Source: Symsagittifera roscoffensis (Eukaryota; Xenacoelomorpha; Acoela; Convolutidae). Taken from it: a stretch of 64,000 nt of DNA. The stretch spans positions 11,390,670-11,454,669 of the forward strand of contig NC_087062.1 in NCBI RefSeq assembly GCF_963678635.1, given 5' to 3'. The position numbers and the translations under genes are program-made. Numbering within the stretch: position 1 is the stretch's first letter; each line of letters starts with the position of its first letter. Below the pieces are notes generated by a model. That model ran no database searches and was not told where the DNA came from. It was given only the letters and a program-made list of their open reading frames with translations. Positions 1 through 12,558 of the stretch are shown here, one piece after another.

Positions 1-234
1 AGAAAAGACAATTGTAGAAGTCAAGTGAATATTGAAGAAAAATCTATTTCAATGAAAAATAATGAGGATTTTCAGTATGTTTTGTTTGTTGACTTTTCGA
101 AGCTCATTTTGGCACTACATGACTGAAGTTTTGGAGATTTGCAGTTTCAGGATCAGGTACTCAGTTGGAGTTAACAAAAAAGCTTCGAAAATTTCAAGGG
201 CAATTAGAAAATTGATTTGGTTTTAGTCCCACAG

Positions 235-3200
235 AAGACAGACGATTCCTCGGTACCATACCCTCCCACTCTCGCACTACTAGTGGGGGAGGTGGAATAA
301 TCCAGAAGGAGGGAAGAGTGTGTTTCGGGGTAGTGGACGGTCACGCGGGACACAAGTGTGCCCAGGCTGTCAGTGGCAGACTGCTAGACTACCTCTCAGC
401 CTCTACTCTCGCCCAGTGCAGCAATGAGGCCAATGGCGACTGGGAATCACATCGTAGGTTGTGGCTATTGCAGCTCTAGTCAAATCATATAGACGACCTT
501 TGTAGAATTCAAAATTATGCTCAAGGTGTTGCGTTGCGTCTCTGATGAGATCTCATAGACCGTTGTCGAACTTAATGAGAGTTGTGTTTTTGAAAAGGTA
601 GTTAAATTTTTTCAAATCCAGCTGAGCTGTTTATCCTGTATTGAAAAATGATTGGTAATTCAAGGAAGAGTTGCACTTCAGTTTCTTCCGCTCATCTCCA
701 TTCATGGAAACGCGCTATAGATGAACCTAGTTTTGTCGATACTATTTTATGAGGCGCCAAAAACAACAACGATATCACAATCAAGCCATTTGATTCCAGT
801 TTCAGATTTGTAGATTCTTAGATTTGTAATTTGAAGTATTATTTTTTTGCATAGGCACGCGTTGGGACCTTCCTGGGGATTATCAAGAATCCAGCCTTAT
901 CAGAGACAGACATCGGCAGTCTTTACGTAGTTGGGTCACTTCATCGAGTGAAAATAAACCCTCGAGTGCAACCAGTGATGATGGGGGATTGGACGAGAGG
1001 ATTTTTTCTTCTGCCTTTGAGGCCCTAGACCACCACTTGATTGAAGATGCGATGGGTGTGATATCTTCATCCATGAACAGATACGATGTAGATGGTGAGT
1101 CCAAAATAAGCTTGAATTGAACAATTTTGGGTAAACCAAGGTATGTGGACCTTGTGGGAATTTTTTCGGGATAAGTCTATGGCCATTAGAAGCAATTTTG
1201 CTGAGTTTTGACACCAAATAACGCTTTTTCGGCGAGTGTTTCCACTTAAAATATTAATATGGGATTTCAGAAAACATACGATGGATGCCTTAAAAGAATA
1301 GCAAATGGATTTTTGAGAAAATATGAAATTGAGAGCTGAAATAAGGTTTCCTTTAATAAGAAAACACCATCTTTGGAACCTTTTGGTTTTACTAAAAGTA
1401 ATTATTTTTTCAATCCAGAAATTGCATATCATCAAGGTTAGTCGTTTTCTATCCTAGTTTTTGTTCAGCAGGAATGAGATGAGTTCAATTTTTCGTGTTT
1501 AACAGTTAATTAAGAGTAATGAAGGTAGTGAATTTTTTTAATAAGAGTCATGGTGATTTTTTTGTTTAGTTTTAAAGAAAAAGTCTTATAATTTGTTCAC
1601 ACTTAATTTTAGTTTTTCGCAGTTTGACTTGTCATTTCTTTTTAAGCTCAGTTCATTTCCATTATTAAAAGAAAGAAAAACTCCTCTATCGAACAGCAAA
1701 ATTGTAAAGGCCACGAGAAGCGTGATCGAATTCGAGTTTCCAAAAACTTTATTTATTGATCAAGTTTTCTAAAATTGGGTCAAGTTTATGCAAAAAATTG
1801 TCGATCATTGTTCTAGAAAATCAAAGAGCTTTAAGGCCATTGTTTTTTTTGAAAGATTTTTTCTTGCGTTTATTACTCTTTTTTCTAGAAATCTTTATCG
1901 CTGGTAATCTTTTCTCGAAGCTAAGACTGTTTATACACTAGCGTCAGCTTAGTGTATTATTAAGAACCTTCTTTTTTTAAATCTAAGAAGCACATATTGG
2001 TGCCACTTTTGTGGCACCTTTACAGCTTTTTGATAGCATGTGCTTTGACATTCGAATAATAATGAGTTAACACAGTTGATGCACTTTTAATTCATCGAAT
2101 GAACCGAAAAAAGCTACTTGTTCCAAACAAGATAACAATCAAAAAACCACGATTTCAGAACTCGATTTCAAAAAAGTTTCTTTCCGTCTCTTTTTCTATT
2201 CACTATCTTGTTTTGCAATGTTTTAGTTGTATCGCAAGTGTTGCGATGCTCCGCTTCGCATCTGTGTATTAAAATGATCTTCATCTATTTGTTGATGTTT
2301 TTTTTCAAGTCCGATATTCTATTGTGCTGTCTGTCGCCCTATTCGTCTGGTGCACTTTTACTTGCTCGATAAAATACTCCCAACTACTGTTTCAGTGATC
2401 GAGAGTGCTTTGAGTGGCGCGTGTGTGTTGACTGTGGCGGTGGATGATGAAGAAGTAGTGTGTGCGAACAGTGGGGACTGCAAAGCAGTGTTAGGCCAGC
2501 TGTCCGAAGACGGACACTCTTGGCATGCAATCCCACTCACCAACGAACACAACGCAGAAAACTCTACTGAGATACAGAGGTACTAGTTCACTGAAGTTAT
2601 GTTTATACACGAGATCATAGTGTTATTTCACTTATAGACAACTTTTTTTTTACTACCGAACGCCAGGTTTTTTCAAAGTCAACTTTTAATTGTATATGTT
2701 TGCTTTTTTTGCCTTTATGGGGCTACTTTTTGACCTCTATATTTTTCTGAGATCTTTTTTCTTTTGAATAGATGGGGAGTTTGAAAATTGCTAAATTGGG
2801 ATAATGAATTACGCGATATTTCTCATTTTTATTAGCGCATAGCTTGAGCGGCGAAAACATTGAGCCATGCTTCTTGGTCTGAATAATGTAGAAGTAGATG
2901 CGAAAGATATTTGCCTTGCCATTCAGAAAAAAATAATAATAATTTTTTGAATCTTTCCCCATGCGAATCTTACCCTTAGGAAGGGTAATGAAATCAAGTA
3001 GGAAAGGTAATGAAATCAAATATTAGACTTTTTCCCCGCTGGAAACTTTGTTCGAGTCTCGTAGAGTAGGAAGGAATTATGGGATAGCGTGCGTGGGTTA
3101 CTTTTTTCTAGTAGATTTTCACTTACTCATAGAACGCGCGAAGAGGGCATGTCATGCGAGTTATCTTGTTAATATAATTCTATTCGGGATACAGATTCTG

Positions 3201-5421
3201 AAAAGAAATTTCAAACAAAGGTTCTCAGGTTCGAGAAAACTTCTCAATTTTTTGCTACTCAAAGATAATCTTGTTAATTTTTACGATGAGTTATTGCACA
3301 AAAATCACTTTTTATTGGAAATTGTATTTATTATATTTTGCTGGTCTACCGGCTGCAGACTTATACAATTTGAAAATAAAACTGAATTTTTATTCGATTT
3401 CTTTTTAATGATATCTGTAGTCAGAACACTCTGTGCTACCTGCACATCGATCGGCTAGTCGTGTTTGTCTTCTTTGTAGTAGACGGGCTTGAACTGAACT
3501 ACACAATTAAATTTGTTCCAGGATATTTGACGCCCATCCTGAGTCGGAACATCCGACCATAATACAGGGCGGAAGACTGTTCGGTTCCCTGCTGCCCCTC
3601 CGAGCATTCGGAGACATGCTGTTCAAACTAGACGGGAGTAAGCTGAACAAACTTAAGCAAGTGTTCGATGTCAGAAACTTCCTCGCTAAGAGCATCACGC
3701 CGCCATACTTAAGGTCAGCAGACACATCTGTGTTTTTAAGTGTAAAAGAACGGAGTGATTTTACTTATATAGGTCTTGTCAAATTTTTTCAGGAAAAATT
3801 CTTAAAATATTTTGTGCACGCTGAAAGTTAGTTTTTCCGATTTGATTTATGATTTATTTCAATTTCACTTCATTTCCTTTGTTAAATGACGGCTAAATCC
3901 ACTATCAAATAGCAAAAGTGAAAAGGTCACTATTTATTTTTTAAAATTTCCAGTGGAATAAAAAAACACCTATTGAACCAGTATTCTCTAATTGAGATAG
4001 TTTAACGAAAAAGGTGCCGGTCAGAAACAGTATTTGAAATTCGAAGAGCTTCAGTGTGATATATTTTTTCTTCGAAATTTGAAAATGTTTCAAAACGTTC
4101 AGTCAATATTCTTTCGGTTTCCTTGTTCTTTTACACTTTTCCAACTGTCTGTTGGCTATGTTTTATTATTATTTCAGAAGTGGCGATTTATGAGGGCGGT
4201 ATAAGCTAAATTGGATTGCAATTAGAATTTAAAAATCTATAATGAATAAGTGACATTGCATTTTTAATCTGACGTGCCTACGAGAAGACCTTTAATGACG
4301 CTTGTCTATTGATGCTTCGTTTGCAAAGATACCCGAATTTTAAAAAATGGTTTTAAACAGGGGCGGATTTAAGGGGGGGGGGGGGGGGTATGGGGCCTTT
4401 GATACTTTTTCAGAAATCCATTTTTGGCCGACCGACCCTAAAATTTTTCTAAAGGCGCCTTTGGCGCCAATATACTAACTTTGAGGGGGAGCGCGCGCCA
4501 AAAAAAAACGCGATTTTTTTTTTGTCAAAATTTTCCAATAAGTGCCTAAAAACGCCTTTTTTGGCCTGTTTTTTTTTCAAAATTTTGCCTGCGGCGCAGA
4601 CAATTTGGCCAAAATAGAGGCAAAGCAGTGCTTTGGGAGGGCTCAAAAAATCAATTTGGTCGACCTAAAAAAAAGGTCGACAAAATTTTCGAAGCTTTTT
4701 TGAAAATCCGCCCCCCCCCCCTCGAGAAAATCCTAGATCCGCCCCTGGTTTTAAATATAATTTTTAAACATATCGTCGAAAATCTTGTCACCGATCACCA
4801 TCTTGAGCACAAATTCTATTTTGCACAATTTTGTTGATTCATCTTTTGCTAAAAACAACTCGTTTTATAATAGTCAATCGTACCTCTATGAAGTGAGCTT
4901 GCAATAAAAAATTTAATCCACATTTTGAATATTGCAATCTTCTTTGTAAATTAAAGCATCGACACGTTCTAAAAGGAGCTGGGATCCGAATACGGAAAAC
5001 CGTCACTTTGTTGAGGGTTTGCGATAGTGAGCTGTGAACTAATTTGTGTTCTAGTGCCTCGCCGGAAATAACTAGAAGACAGATAGACCCTAAAAGAGAC
5101 AAATTCCTGATTGTGGGTACAGACGGTCTATGGGACTTCGTTACTTCCCAGGTGGCAGTCGAGGTCATAGGTCAACATCTGGACTCAGCGAATGACCCCA
5201 AACCCCAATTCGGCTCAACAGTTGAAGAGCAGCACCACCAAACAGTGCACAGATTATCGGCCAATGGAGCCACTCGGCTAATGTGTCACGCAGTCGGACA
5301 ATGCATGAATAGTAAAACATTGCCTTTGTTCGGCCAATTGAACGATATGATTAAAATTGCCCCAGAGGAGACGAGAAATAACAGGGACGATATAGAAGTG
5401 ATAGTTGTATACTTTAGATGA
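235..5421 (+). CDS. PDP1: Pyruvate dehydrogenase phosphatase catalytic subunit, 3' five exons (partial)
   Basis: This gene encodes a mitochondrial PP2C-family phosphatase that dephosphorylates and so activates pyruvate dehydrogenase E1. Exons are 235 (or 227)-453, 855-1094, 2396-2579, 3522-3713 and 5055-5421. All junctions are GT-AG and the codon phases match across every one. Metal-binding PP2C motifs appear in order: VVDGHAG in exon 1, NSGDCKAV in exon 3, LPLRAFGD in exon 4, and GTDGLWD and NRDDIEVIVV in the last exon. The order and the segment EDRR before DGH fit PDP1/PDP2 rather than other PP2Cs. The N-terminus with its targeting peptide lies left of the window. A hAT-type element sits in the last intron. 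The reading frame looks intact. I am confident of the family; PDP1 versus PDP2 is not resolved. Confidence 0.9.
454..854 (+). other. PDP1 intron
   Basis: The donor is GTAGGT after codon phase 1 and the acceptor is ATAG. The intron is AT-rich and I see nothing coding in it. Confidence 0.8.
1095..2395 (+). other. PDP1 intron with dispersed repeat fragments
   Basis: The donor is GTGAGT and the acceptor TTTCAG. Inside, about 1500-1960 resembles the dispersed repeat also seen near 11590, 35130 and 54950 (the 'agtaatgaa' stretch). Position 1935 starts an ACACTA/TAGTGT inverted repeat that recurs near 39375. A GCGATGCTCCGCTTCGC palindrome lies near 2243. No gene is seen. Confidence 0.6.
4350..4755. 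mobile_element. Non-autonomous hAT-type element (MITE), intact, with target duplication
   Basis: The element spans 4358-4747 (390 bp). It starts CAGGGGCGGATTT and ends AGATCCGCCCCTG, giving short terminal inverted repeats of the CAGGGGCGGA class known from hAT transposons. It is flanked by a perfect 8-bp direct duplication, GTTTTAAA, at 4350-4357 and 4748-4755; 8 bp is the hAT target-site length. There is no transposase frame. The interior has G and C homopolymers and GGCGCC-rich stretches. It lies in the last PDP1 intron. Confidence 0.88.
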
Positions 5422-5634
5422 CGGATTAGCCCGGAGAATAACAGACGAAATGCAAATATAAACAAACTAACAGTCAACTTGAAATTAGCTATAATGTTTT
5501 AATTGCAATTTGATGCGACATTGTATCTTGATTATTTGAGTTTTGCAATTCCACAAAACTGTTCTTAAAAATTTCACACTTGCCCACTAAAATATTTTTT
5601 GTTTCAGAAATCTCATTAGACTTTCTCTGTCGAG

Positions 5635-5640
5635 AATAAA
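5635..5640 (+). other. Probable polyadenylation signal of PDP1
   Basis: AATAAA lies 214 bases after the stop codon of the phosphatase gene, on the same strand. Cleavage site not determined. Confidence 0.4.
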
Positions 5641-7476
5641 TCGTGAAGCTCCAGCTAGACTTTGAATTACCTAATTAGTGAATCAACAAGATACATCCTG
5701 ATCTTTTGATATTGATCTGTATTGAACAGCGGTTGCGCCATAATCGCAATTTTTTGGAGACATAATTGAGCCAAGTATTACAGAAATCTCCGACCACAAT
5801 AGTAGAAATATTTCAAAAGTTTTTTTTTTGAAAAATGATTTTTTTGTGGTGCGATAGGAGGACCTGAACGAAAGGAAAAAGCTTAGGTGTAATCGATATT
5901 AGTACCAAATTAGGTATATTGGACGGACAACAGTTTTCTTCGAACATTGAAAAGAAAAATTTTTAAAAAATTCTCTCAATTTATTTATGTTTTTTGCTCA
6001 AATATTTTGTTGCTGACGGCGCTAAAAGAAACTTCGAAAAAAAACTTAACATGAGCTAAACTAATTTTTCGCGGCTTAACTTGTAATTGCCCTTGCGATA
6101 AGCAAGGGTATTGCAATCGGGTACTATACTGTTTTTGTTTAAATAACTTTGTTCACAGAATGGTCAAAATTAGAACTGGTTTTGCGTCTGCGGAGCACTT
6201 GGTCGGGAGGTAACGAAAACGCCTGGGACCGTAAAGGCCCTAGGTTTGCATCTAATAGGACCTATTTTTTTAATGGATTTTTTAATATTCTTCCGTTTAA
6301 AAAAAATGAAGGCCTATTACTTGCCTGCTTATGTTTTGTCGGCTTAGGTGCCACATCGTAGAATTGATTTTTTTGTTGTACGCAAGGTACACTGCAGTTG
6401 CCTTAAGTGTTTTGTTTTTTTTCCTGCTGCTTGTACCCTTACTTAAATTGATTTCGTATGTTTTTTTGTTTATTATCGCTTTAAAATTTTGTTGTGCCCA
6501 AATTATTTCGGCTTAGATTCCTAATTATTAGTTGTTTTAGTGGAAATGTATTTTCTATGCTCCTTTCTAGTTTGCACAAAATGCTACAAAAATTTTAATA
6601 TAAATTATAGATTTTCATGACAAAATTTTTGTTTGGTTTCTTTTCCTTTTTCCGCTTGATAGGTTTCGGCTTAAATTAAGTCGGCTTACATTCTAGATAT
6701 CGCGTCTTTCGACGAGCGAAAAATGTTTGTATGTGTGTGTGTGTGTGTGTTTTGAGTGTGTGTTGGGCTCAATGGATTTTTCAAAAAAAATCGTCTTTTG
6801 CTGAATAGGCTTCGGCCTAGATCATATCGGCTTAGTGACCTCATTTTGTTTCATATGATGAGCAAATAAAGTTAAATATGTGTGTGTGTTTTGATGTTTT
6901 GAGGGCAAACGGGCTTTATCAATTTTTTGCAATTCTTAAGTCTGTTTGCTTTTTTCAGGCTTAAAGTGTTTCTGCTAAGGTGTTTTTCGGCTTTGTTACC
7001 GCTTGGTAGTTTTTTCCAATACCAATTTCTCATTCTATTGTCTTGGCGTTTTTTTCAAACAAAACTAGCCCTATTCATTTTGATAGATCTAGTTTTTTTT
7101 GACATTTTTGTTATTTTTTCCGACTTAGGGGCTTTATTGTTTTGTATTGCAATTGGTGCGAAACTCAGCTTCGCCTCTGTGTTGAAACTTCTGTAATTCG
7201 TTAATTTACCAACTCGGTTAAAATTTCTATTTTTGGGATTGATAGTTTTCTTCCTATGTTATTTTGACCTAGTGGCCTCATATTGCATCTGACGAGCGAA
7301 AAATGTTTGTGTGTGTGTGTGTGTTTTTTGAGGGTGAAGGGGGAATTAATAATTTTTCATTTTTTGAAATTGTTTTTCAGCTTGTGTTACTTTCTTTTTT
7401 TTGGCTCAATTGATTTCGCGGCCTATATTATATCAGCTTAGCGGCCTCATATTAATTCATTTGATAAGCGAATGAA

Positions 7477-7508
<32 letters not shown>

Positions 7509-7895
7509 TGTGTGGGGGGGGGGTGTGTTTTGAGGGTCAGGGGGACCTTATAGCTTGTTATAAGTCCAGTTGATTTTTTTTCGGCTTAAACGTTTTCTGC
7601 GAAGGTCATTCTGGCTTTGTTAGCGCTTGGTAAGTTTTCTTCCGATGCTAGTGTCGATTTATAAGTGTCATGGCATTTTTTTGTTCCAAAATTAGCTTTA
7701 TTCATATTCATAGATTTAGTTTTCTCGACATTTCCTAATGTTTTTTTGATTTAGCGGCTTCCTTTTTTGTATCGCTGTGTACAAGCCTATTCTTATGAGC
7801 CAACTATAAGTCTGCTTGCTCGCTCGCTGATTCTTTCTCTCCCTCTCTCTCTCGTTTTTTGCTTGAAATTAGACTAAAAATCGAAACCGGTTTAT
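5641..7895. repeat. TG-rich simple repeats in a degenerate repeated segment
   Basis: There is no gene here. A degenerate segment recurs about four times: a 'gcgaa' core followed by a (TG)n run and then 'ttttgagg'. The TG runs are near 6728, 6880, 7308 and 7475. The text around them repeats 'cggcttag' and 'cctcat' words. Open frames in the stretch are T-rich and look non-coding. Confidence 0.6.
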
Positions 7896-7897
7896 CT

Positions 7898-8273
7898 CGA
7901 CAAAATTTTCGAAAATTTTGTCGACCTTTTTTGTTACCTCGACCGAAATGATTTTTCGAGCTCTCCCTAAGCCCGGTTTAGTCCCTGTTTTGGCCAAATT
8001 TTCTGCGCTGCAGGCAAAATTTTGAAAAATATTCCAAAAAAGGCGTTTTTAGGCACTTTTTGGAAAATTTTAACAAAAAAATCGCGTTTTTTCGGCGCGC
8101 GTTCCTCCGTCAAAATTAGTATATATTGGCGCCTTAAGAAAAATTTAAGGGTCGGTTGGCCAAAAATGGATTTCTTAAAAAGCACCAAAGGGGGACCCTT
8201 TGAGTCGGCAGGGGGTCGAATCCCTGAAAGAAAGCTAACCCCCCCCCCCCCCCCCCCCCCAAATCCGCCCCTG
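7898..8273. mobile_element. Truncated hAT-type MITE, inverted relative to the copy at 4358
   Basis: This is homologous to the 4358-4747 element in reverse orientation. Shared words include TTCGAAAATTTTGTCGACC, 'ggcgtttttaggcac' and 'ggccaaaaatggatttc'. The 3' terminus AAATCCGCCCCTG is present at 8261-8273 after a run of about 22 C. The opposite terminus is missing, so this copy is a relic. Confidence 0.75.
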
Positions 8274-8587
8274 AAGAGCTCGGTTGTAAAAATAAATCAA
8301 ATGTTAAATGAATGAAATGAGACCAATTTATCAGTTATTGATTTGAACTTCGGATTTTCACCTAGGGTTACAAACGGGTATTCTTTGAATAACCAAAACA
8401 TTGTAGCTATTTAAATTAGTCTTCATGAACACAATTTTTTGTTTCTCAGACTTGGTGTTTCATGTTACTTGGACTAGGTGAAAGATATTGGTAAGTTACC
8501 CCAACAAGTTATTAACCGTGATTGACGCAAAGTTCGGCAATCATCTTGACTTTCAGGTAAAACCTGATTCTCTCTGCTAAAAGCATC

Positions 8588-10277
8588 ATGAGTGAGTCCA
8601 ACCCAAGTGCAGACATCAAATTCGGACCCGAAGTGGAGGCTTTGCTGAAGTCAAACTCCGGAGTGAGTGTGGCAGACTACGACACTGTGCTCATAGTTGC
8701 ACACCTAGTGAAGATACAACTCGTCCACGTCATATCCAAGTGTGGACACTTTTGCGACATCAGAAAAGGCAGCGATGTGTTATGACTTATTTAGAAACCC
8801 CCCAGTTATGTTAAATTGCCAGAAATTAATAGTTTTAAATATAGAGAAGTCGTGTGCATTGAACTAGTTGTGTGATCGATCACTTTCCAGCGTCTTAAAC
8901 AGAAACTGCAGCTCGCCTAAAATTAAGAAATAGTGCACTTGAAAACTAGATGAATTGAAATACTTAATTATTCTATTGCCTAAGTTCACATTCCACTTGT
9001 TAGAAAAATAAATAATACATCTCTGAAACTGGAAGGCAAGAATCTGGAACTGGAAGACATTCTATTCTTGCTAGTGAAAGATGAGCTCAAATTCCCAAGG
9101 ATAGTGAAACACCTCATTTTCAAAGACAAGCAGGCCAAGCTGAAAGTTCCCTCCAACTTCTCAGTTGGTGATGCATCAGATCTGGGAAACCCGGCCGAGA
9201 CCTCGGGGTTCGCATCTCCAGCCAGCTCCGGTAAAAATGCTACAGTATCGAAAAAGTCTCCAAATTTTTCTACTTAGTGATTGTTTCTTAGCGAGTCAGA
9301 ATAGATAGTTATCAAGTGTAATGATACCATGCGAATAAGAACCGCATAGTGTTTAGCAGGGTTTTAAATTAATTCTTGAGAGATTTTCTCTGTTTAGGCA
9401 ACCAAAGCAACAACTCGAACCGGGTGAACTGCATTAAGAGGTTCCTAGACACTTTTCAAATCCCACAGAACATAAGAGCCGCATGTTTCTCCACGCAATT
9501 AGACGCCGTCAAGAAGATTAGGTAGACGCTATGTTACAATAGAAGCATCCTGCCATCAGTTAAAACAGTAAAACAAGTCAGACTTCAGAGGTTCGCTTGT
9601 CGAAAAATACATACGCCGAAAACCATGTCATATAATGGCGTTCACTCCGATTGCAGAAATGTTTTAATAGCATGCAACGAATAGTTTCTTAATTTTTGAA
9701 TAACGTAACAATTTTCGGAGTGATAAAATAAAAGTTTCTGACTTTCTTTTGCCATCACACAAAATCTATGATTGTCACTAAATAACTGGTGGGAGCGTCT
9801 ATTGTAATCTATTGCTGAACATGAGACTGCAGCGAGAGGAGCGTCTTAGTAGCTGTATGAGTGCAGCTCAGTATGTCCAGTGGAACCAGTCCAAAGTCCC
9901 AGTGCACGCTCAGTTCAGAAGCAAAGTGAAGATTTTCTCCGAGAAACGGTACGTTCTAAACTTCACCCTACCAAAATGATTCTTTGCTCTGCAGTAAACA
10001 GGGAATTTCGAGGAATCTTTGACACATGCTGCTCGAGTTGAGCTTCCTTTTTAATCATGGGTCAAATTCGTTTTGTTCAGAGATGTCATATTTTTTAAAA
10101 ACCAGAAGGCTCTTATTTATGAAGATAACATTTTTGCCATGCAAGCATGATTTTTTTTAGCTTTCGATATTATAAACTTTCACAAATTTTTCTGTTTAAA
10201 CTAACAAAACACTAACCATTGCAATCATTGGAAACAATTTCTTACAAATTGGAACCTTAATAACTTGAACTTGAAGA

Positions 10278-10332
<55 letters not shown>

Positions 10333-10690
10333 ATAAACTGTTATCCATTTCGTATTTTTACACCAGAGAGGTTGCGATTGTTGTGTTATGATATGTAGAC
10401 TGAAGGAGCAAGACGCTAACAAAGGAAAAGACACGCCCTCCAAAATTCATCCGCATGCAATGGAGGCCATTTTGTTCCTCAGCACAGATTTGGTGGCGGA
10501 AGTAGTCGATGAAATATTTCTGCAGCGTGAACGAAGGAATGGTTCACTCGTTTCTCAGATCGCTTCTCCTGAGAACGAAAAGAGTGCTAATTGGCTCACG
10601 ACTCCATTGGAACAACACGAGGCTCAAACTGTTTTGAATAAATTATCCTCGAAGTTTTCGGAGAAGTCTCAAACGGTTGTGTTGATTTGA
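8588..10690 (+). CDS. SUPT3H: Transcription initiation protein SPT3 homologue (SAGA subunit), complete, 318 aa
   Basis: SPT3 is the histone-fold subunit of the nuclear SAGA coactivator that contacts TBP. Five exons are 8588-8778, 9004-9230, 9398-9521, 9826-9948 and 10399-10690. They give 957 nt with consistent phases at every GT-AG junction. The N-terminal histone fold is split between exon 1 (DTVLIVAHLVKIQLVHVI) and exon 2 (LELEDILFLLVKDELKFPRI), matching the human pattern of helix, PEDLLFL, then RKDK. Exon 4 has the conserved SAAQYVQW block and exon 5 the HPHAMEAILFLSTDLVAEVV block. The protein is similar in length to the human one. The exon 4 start is chosen by phase (AG at 9824-9825). Confidence 0.9.
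10282..10329. repeat. (TA)n microsatellite
   Basis: An almost perfect TA run of about 24 units inside the last SUPT3H intron. Confidence 0.95.
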
Positions 10691-11139
10691 ACTTTTTTTG
10701 TTAAGTTATAAAACTGTGCAGACAATTCAAAGCCTTTACGCGCATCAATAATCAGGAAGCAAACGATTTTTTCAAAATCTCAGATGTTTTGAATTGTCTC
10801 AAAATTGATGTTGTTATTTTGTTGCTCTTTGTTGCATGGATTTTTGTAATTGATTAAATGAAGTCTTTTTTTTTTCGAGTGAGCGAGCAGGCTTACAGTC
10901 GTCAATTATAATAGCTTAAAAGCTTACAATCGTCAATTATAATAGCTTAAAAGCTTACAAAAGCTTAATTTAAGCCGTAAAAATTTAATTTTTCTGAAAG
11001 TAGTTTTTTTGATTATTTTGGCACCTTTTTGGAAACAAAAACGTCAAAAATTCAAAAAAACTGCAAAAAAAAAGTTGAATAAATTTTTGAAATTGTTTTT
11101 GATATTTTTGTAATTTAGTAGTTTTTTTTTAAATGTTTT
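10691..11139. other. Intergenic, AT-rich
   Basis: Holds short direct repeats of 'agcttacaatcgtcaatta' around 10900-10950 and T-rich sequence. No gene seen and no clear polyadenylation signal for SUPT3H. Confidence 0.5.
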
Positions 11140-12258
11140 CCATTTTTCTTATTTTAGTATGACTGTCGAATATGCTCAGGCTCTAGTTTTTGTTTCAGAC
11201 CCTTTTATCACACCACGCAGAAAAAAACTACTATAATTTGAAACAAACTATAGTAGTTTTTTAAGAATATGTCGGAACATTCGGTGCTACGTGCACAGCA
11301 ACCAGGTATTCTTGTTCAATTTGAATTGAATTTTGTTTCGAATAATAGGATGCAAAAATCTCATGAGATTTTTCCGATATTTGCTTTGTTATTTATATTT
11401 TGCTAGGGTCGTAAATTTTGTCATTTTCCTTTTTTTTTCGTCTACGGATTGGATTTTTTTTCATGCTGTTTTGGTTTTTCTTATAGTCAGAGTTTTTAAG
11501 AGTAATGAACGTTTCGAGTAATCTTTCATAGGTCTTGGTGACTTTTTTTTGTTTTTTTTTCATGAAAGAGATTAAAAACGCTCAATTTTAATTTTTCGCG
11601 GTATTACTTTCAGTTGCATCTGAGCTTCACTTCATGTCGTTTGTTAAAAGGAAAGCAACTTCAGTTTCGAACAGCAGAAATAAAATTTTTTGGAAAATGT
11701 CATCGACCTCTAATTTCGAAAAACGAACTTAATCATCAAAATTCACAGCAAAATATAAACATTATTGGAATAAGTGTATCAAAAAGCACCAATCATAAAT
11801 TGTACGTGAAATTCAAAAGTTTTAAGGGTATATACTTTTTCAAGAAATTTCGAAAGTTGAAGTTTTTCAAAAATAAGTCGTTTTTTTTCTGTTTCCTTGC
11901 GTTCATTCTTCTTTTCCAACTGTCAGTTGGCTATGTTATAAATTGTATAATTTTTTGTTTTTCAAATTGCTGAAGAGTTTTTTCGAACCACTGAAAGTGG
12001 GGAGGAACTTTGTTTTCGGTTAAGTTTTAGTTTTTATACTTCTTTTATTTTCCACGCAAAACCAAGTACAACAAATAATCTTCGCAAGGAGTCGAATGAT
12101 AAATCATATCAAAGCTCGTTCAGTCAGTATTTGAAATTCCAAGAAATCTCCCTATCTCAAAAAGTATGGTTTAAACTTTTTGATAAAACAACTGAAGCGA
12201 TCGTACAGGCTCATAATACAAAAATAAGACAAAAAATTAGTATTATTCCAGGAATATT
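11140..12258. repeat. Tandem repeat unit A, left part (interrupted by the Polinton)
   Basis: This is near-identical over most of its length to 34768-35777. It has an extra stretch of about 110 bp (around 11365-11475) that is missing from the other copy. It continues beyond the Polinton at 31358. A 14-bp perfect inverted repeat (arms 11222-11235 and 11249-11262, built on ACTACTATA / TATAGTAGT) is conserved at 34856 ff. No gene. Confidence 0.85.
12253..12258. other. Polinton target-site duplication, left copy (AATATT)
   Basis: AATATT immediately precedes the element. The same hexamer follows the right end, and a single copy is present in the uninterrupted paralogous site near 35772. Confidence 0.93.
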
Positions 12259-12558
12259 AGTAGTATAGATATACGACACTGGGATCGGGGGGGGGGGGGG
12301 GGGGGTGATCCCTACAGGGATCATTGGGTATAGATTATACCTAATGATCCCTATGTAAATATTTATACCTAATGATCCCTATGTAAAATATTTATACCTA
12401 ATGATCCCTATGTAAAATATTTATTCCTAATGATCCCTATGTAAAATATTTATACCTAATGATCCCTATGTAAAATATTTATACCTAATGATCCCTATGT
12501 ATAATTTTTATACCTAATGATCCCAATGTATAATTTTTATACTTAATGATCCCTATGT
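12259..12558. repeat. Polinton left terminal inverted repeat with eight 29-bp tandem units
   Basis: The outer 28 bp end in GGGATC, then come 19 G, a small palindrome (GATCCCTACAGGGATC) and eight tandem units of about 29 bp built on ACCTAATGATCCCTATGTA. The right repeat is its inverted complement with nine units and 24 C. A unit with TCCTAATG is fourth from the left end and fifth from the right end. Confidence 0.93.

Noticed and set aside
883-1435. Open frames on the minus strand over PDP1 exon 2
   Set aside because: They are antisense shadows of a well-supported plus-strand exon and have no domain.
6149-7196. Several 60-90-codon plus-strand open frames, Phe/Leu-rich
   Set aside because: Composition follows the T-rich DNA of simple repeats; no ATG context, domain or conservation signal.
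11614-11973. 119-codon open frame, repeated at 35090-35458
   Set aside because: It is conserved only because the DNA is a tandem repeat, and the second copy is shifted at its end; the protein has no recognisable features.
12337-12558. CRISPR-like array of 29-bp repeats
   Set aside because: The units are directly abutting with no spacers and form the terminal repeat of a eukaryotic transposon.
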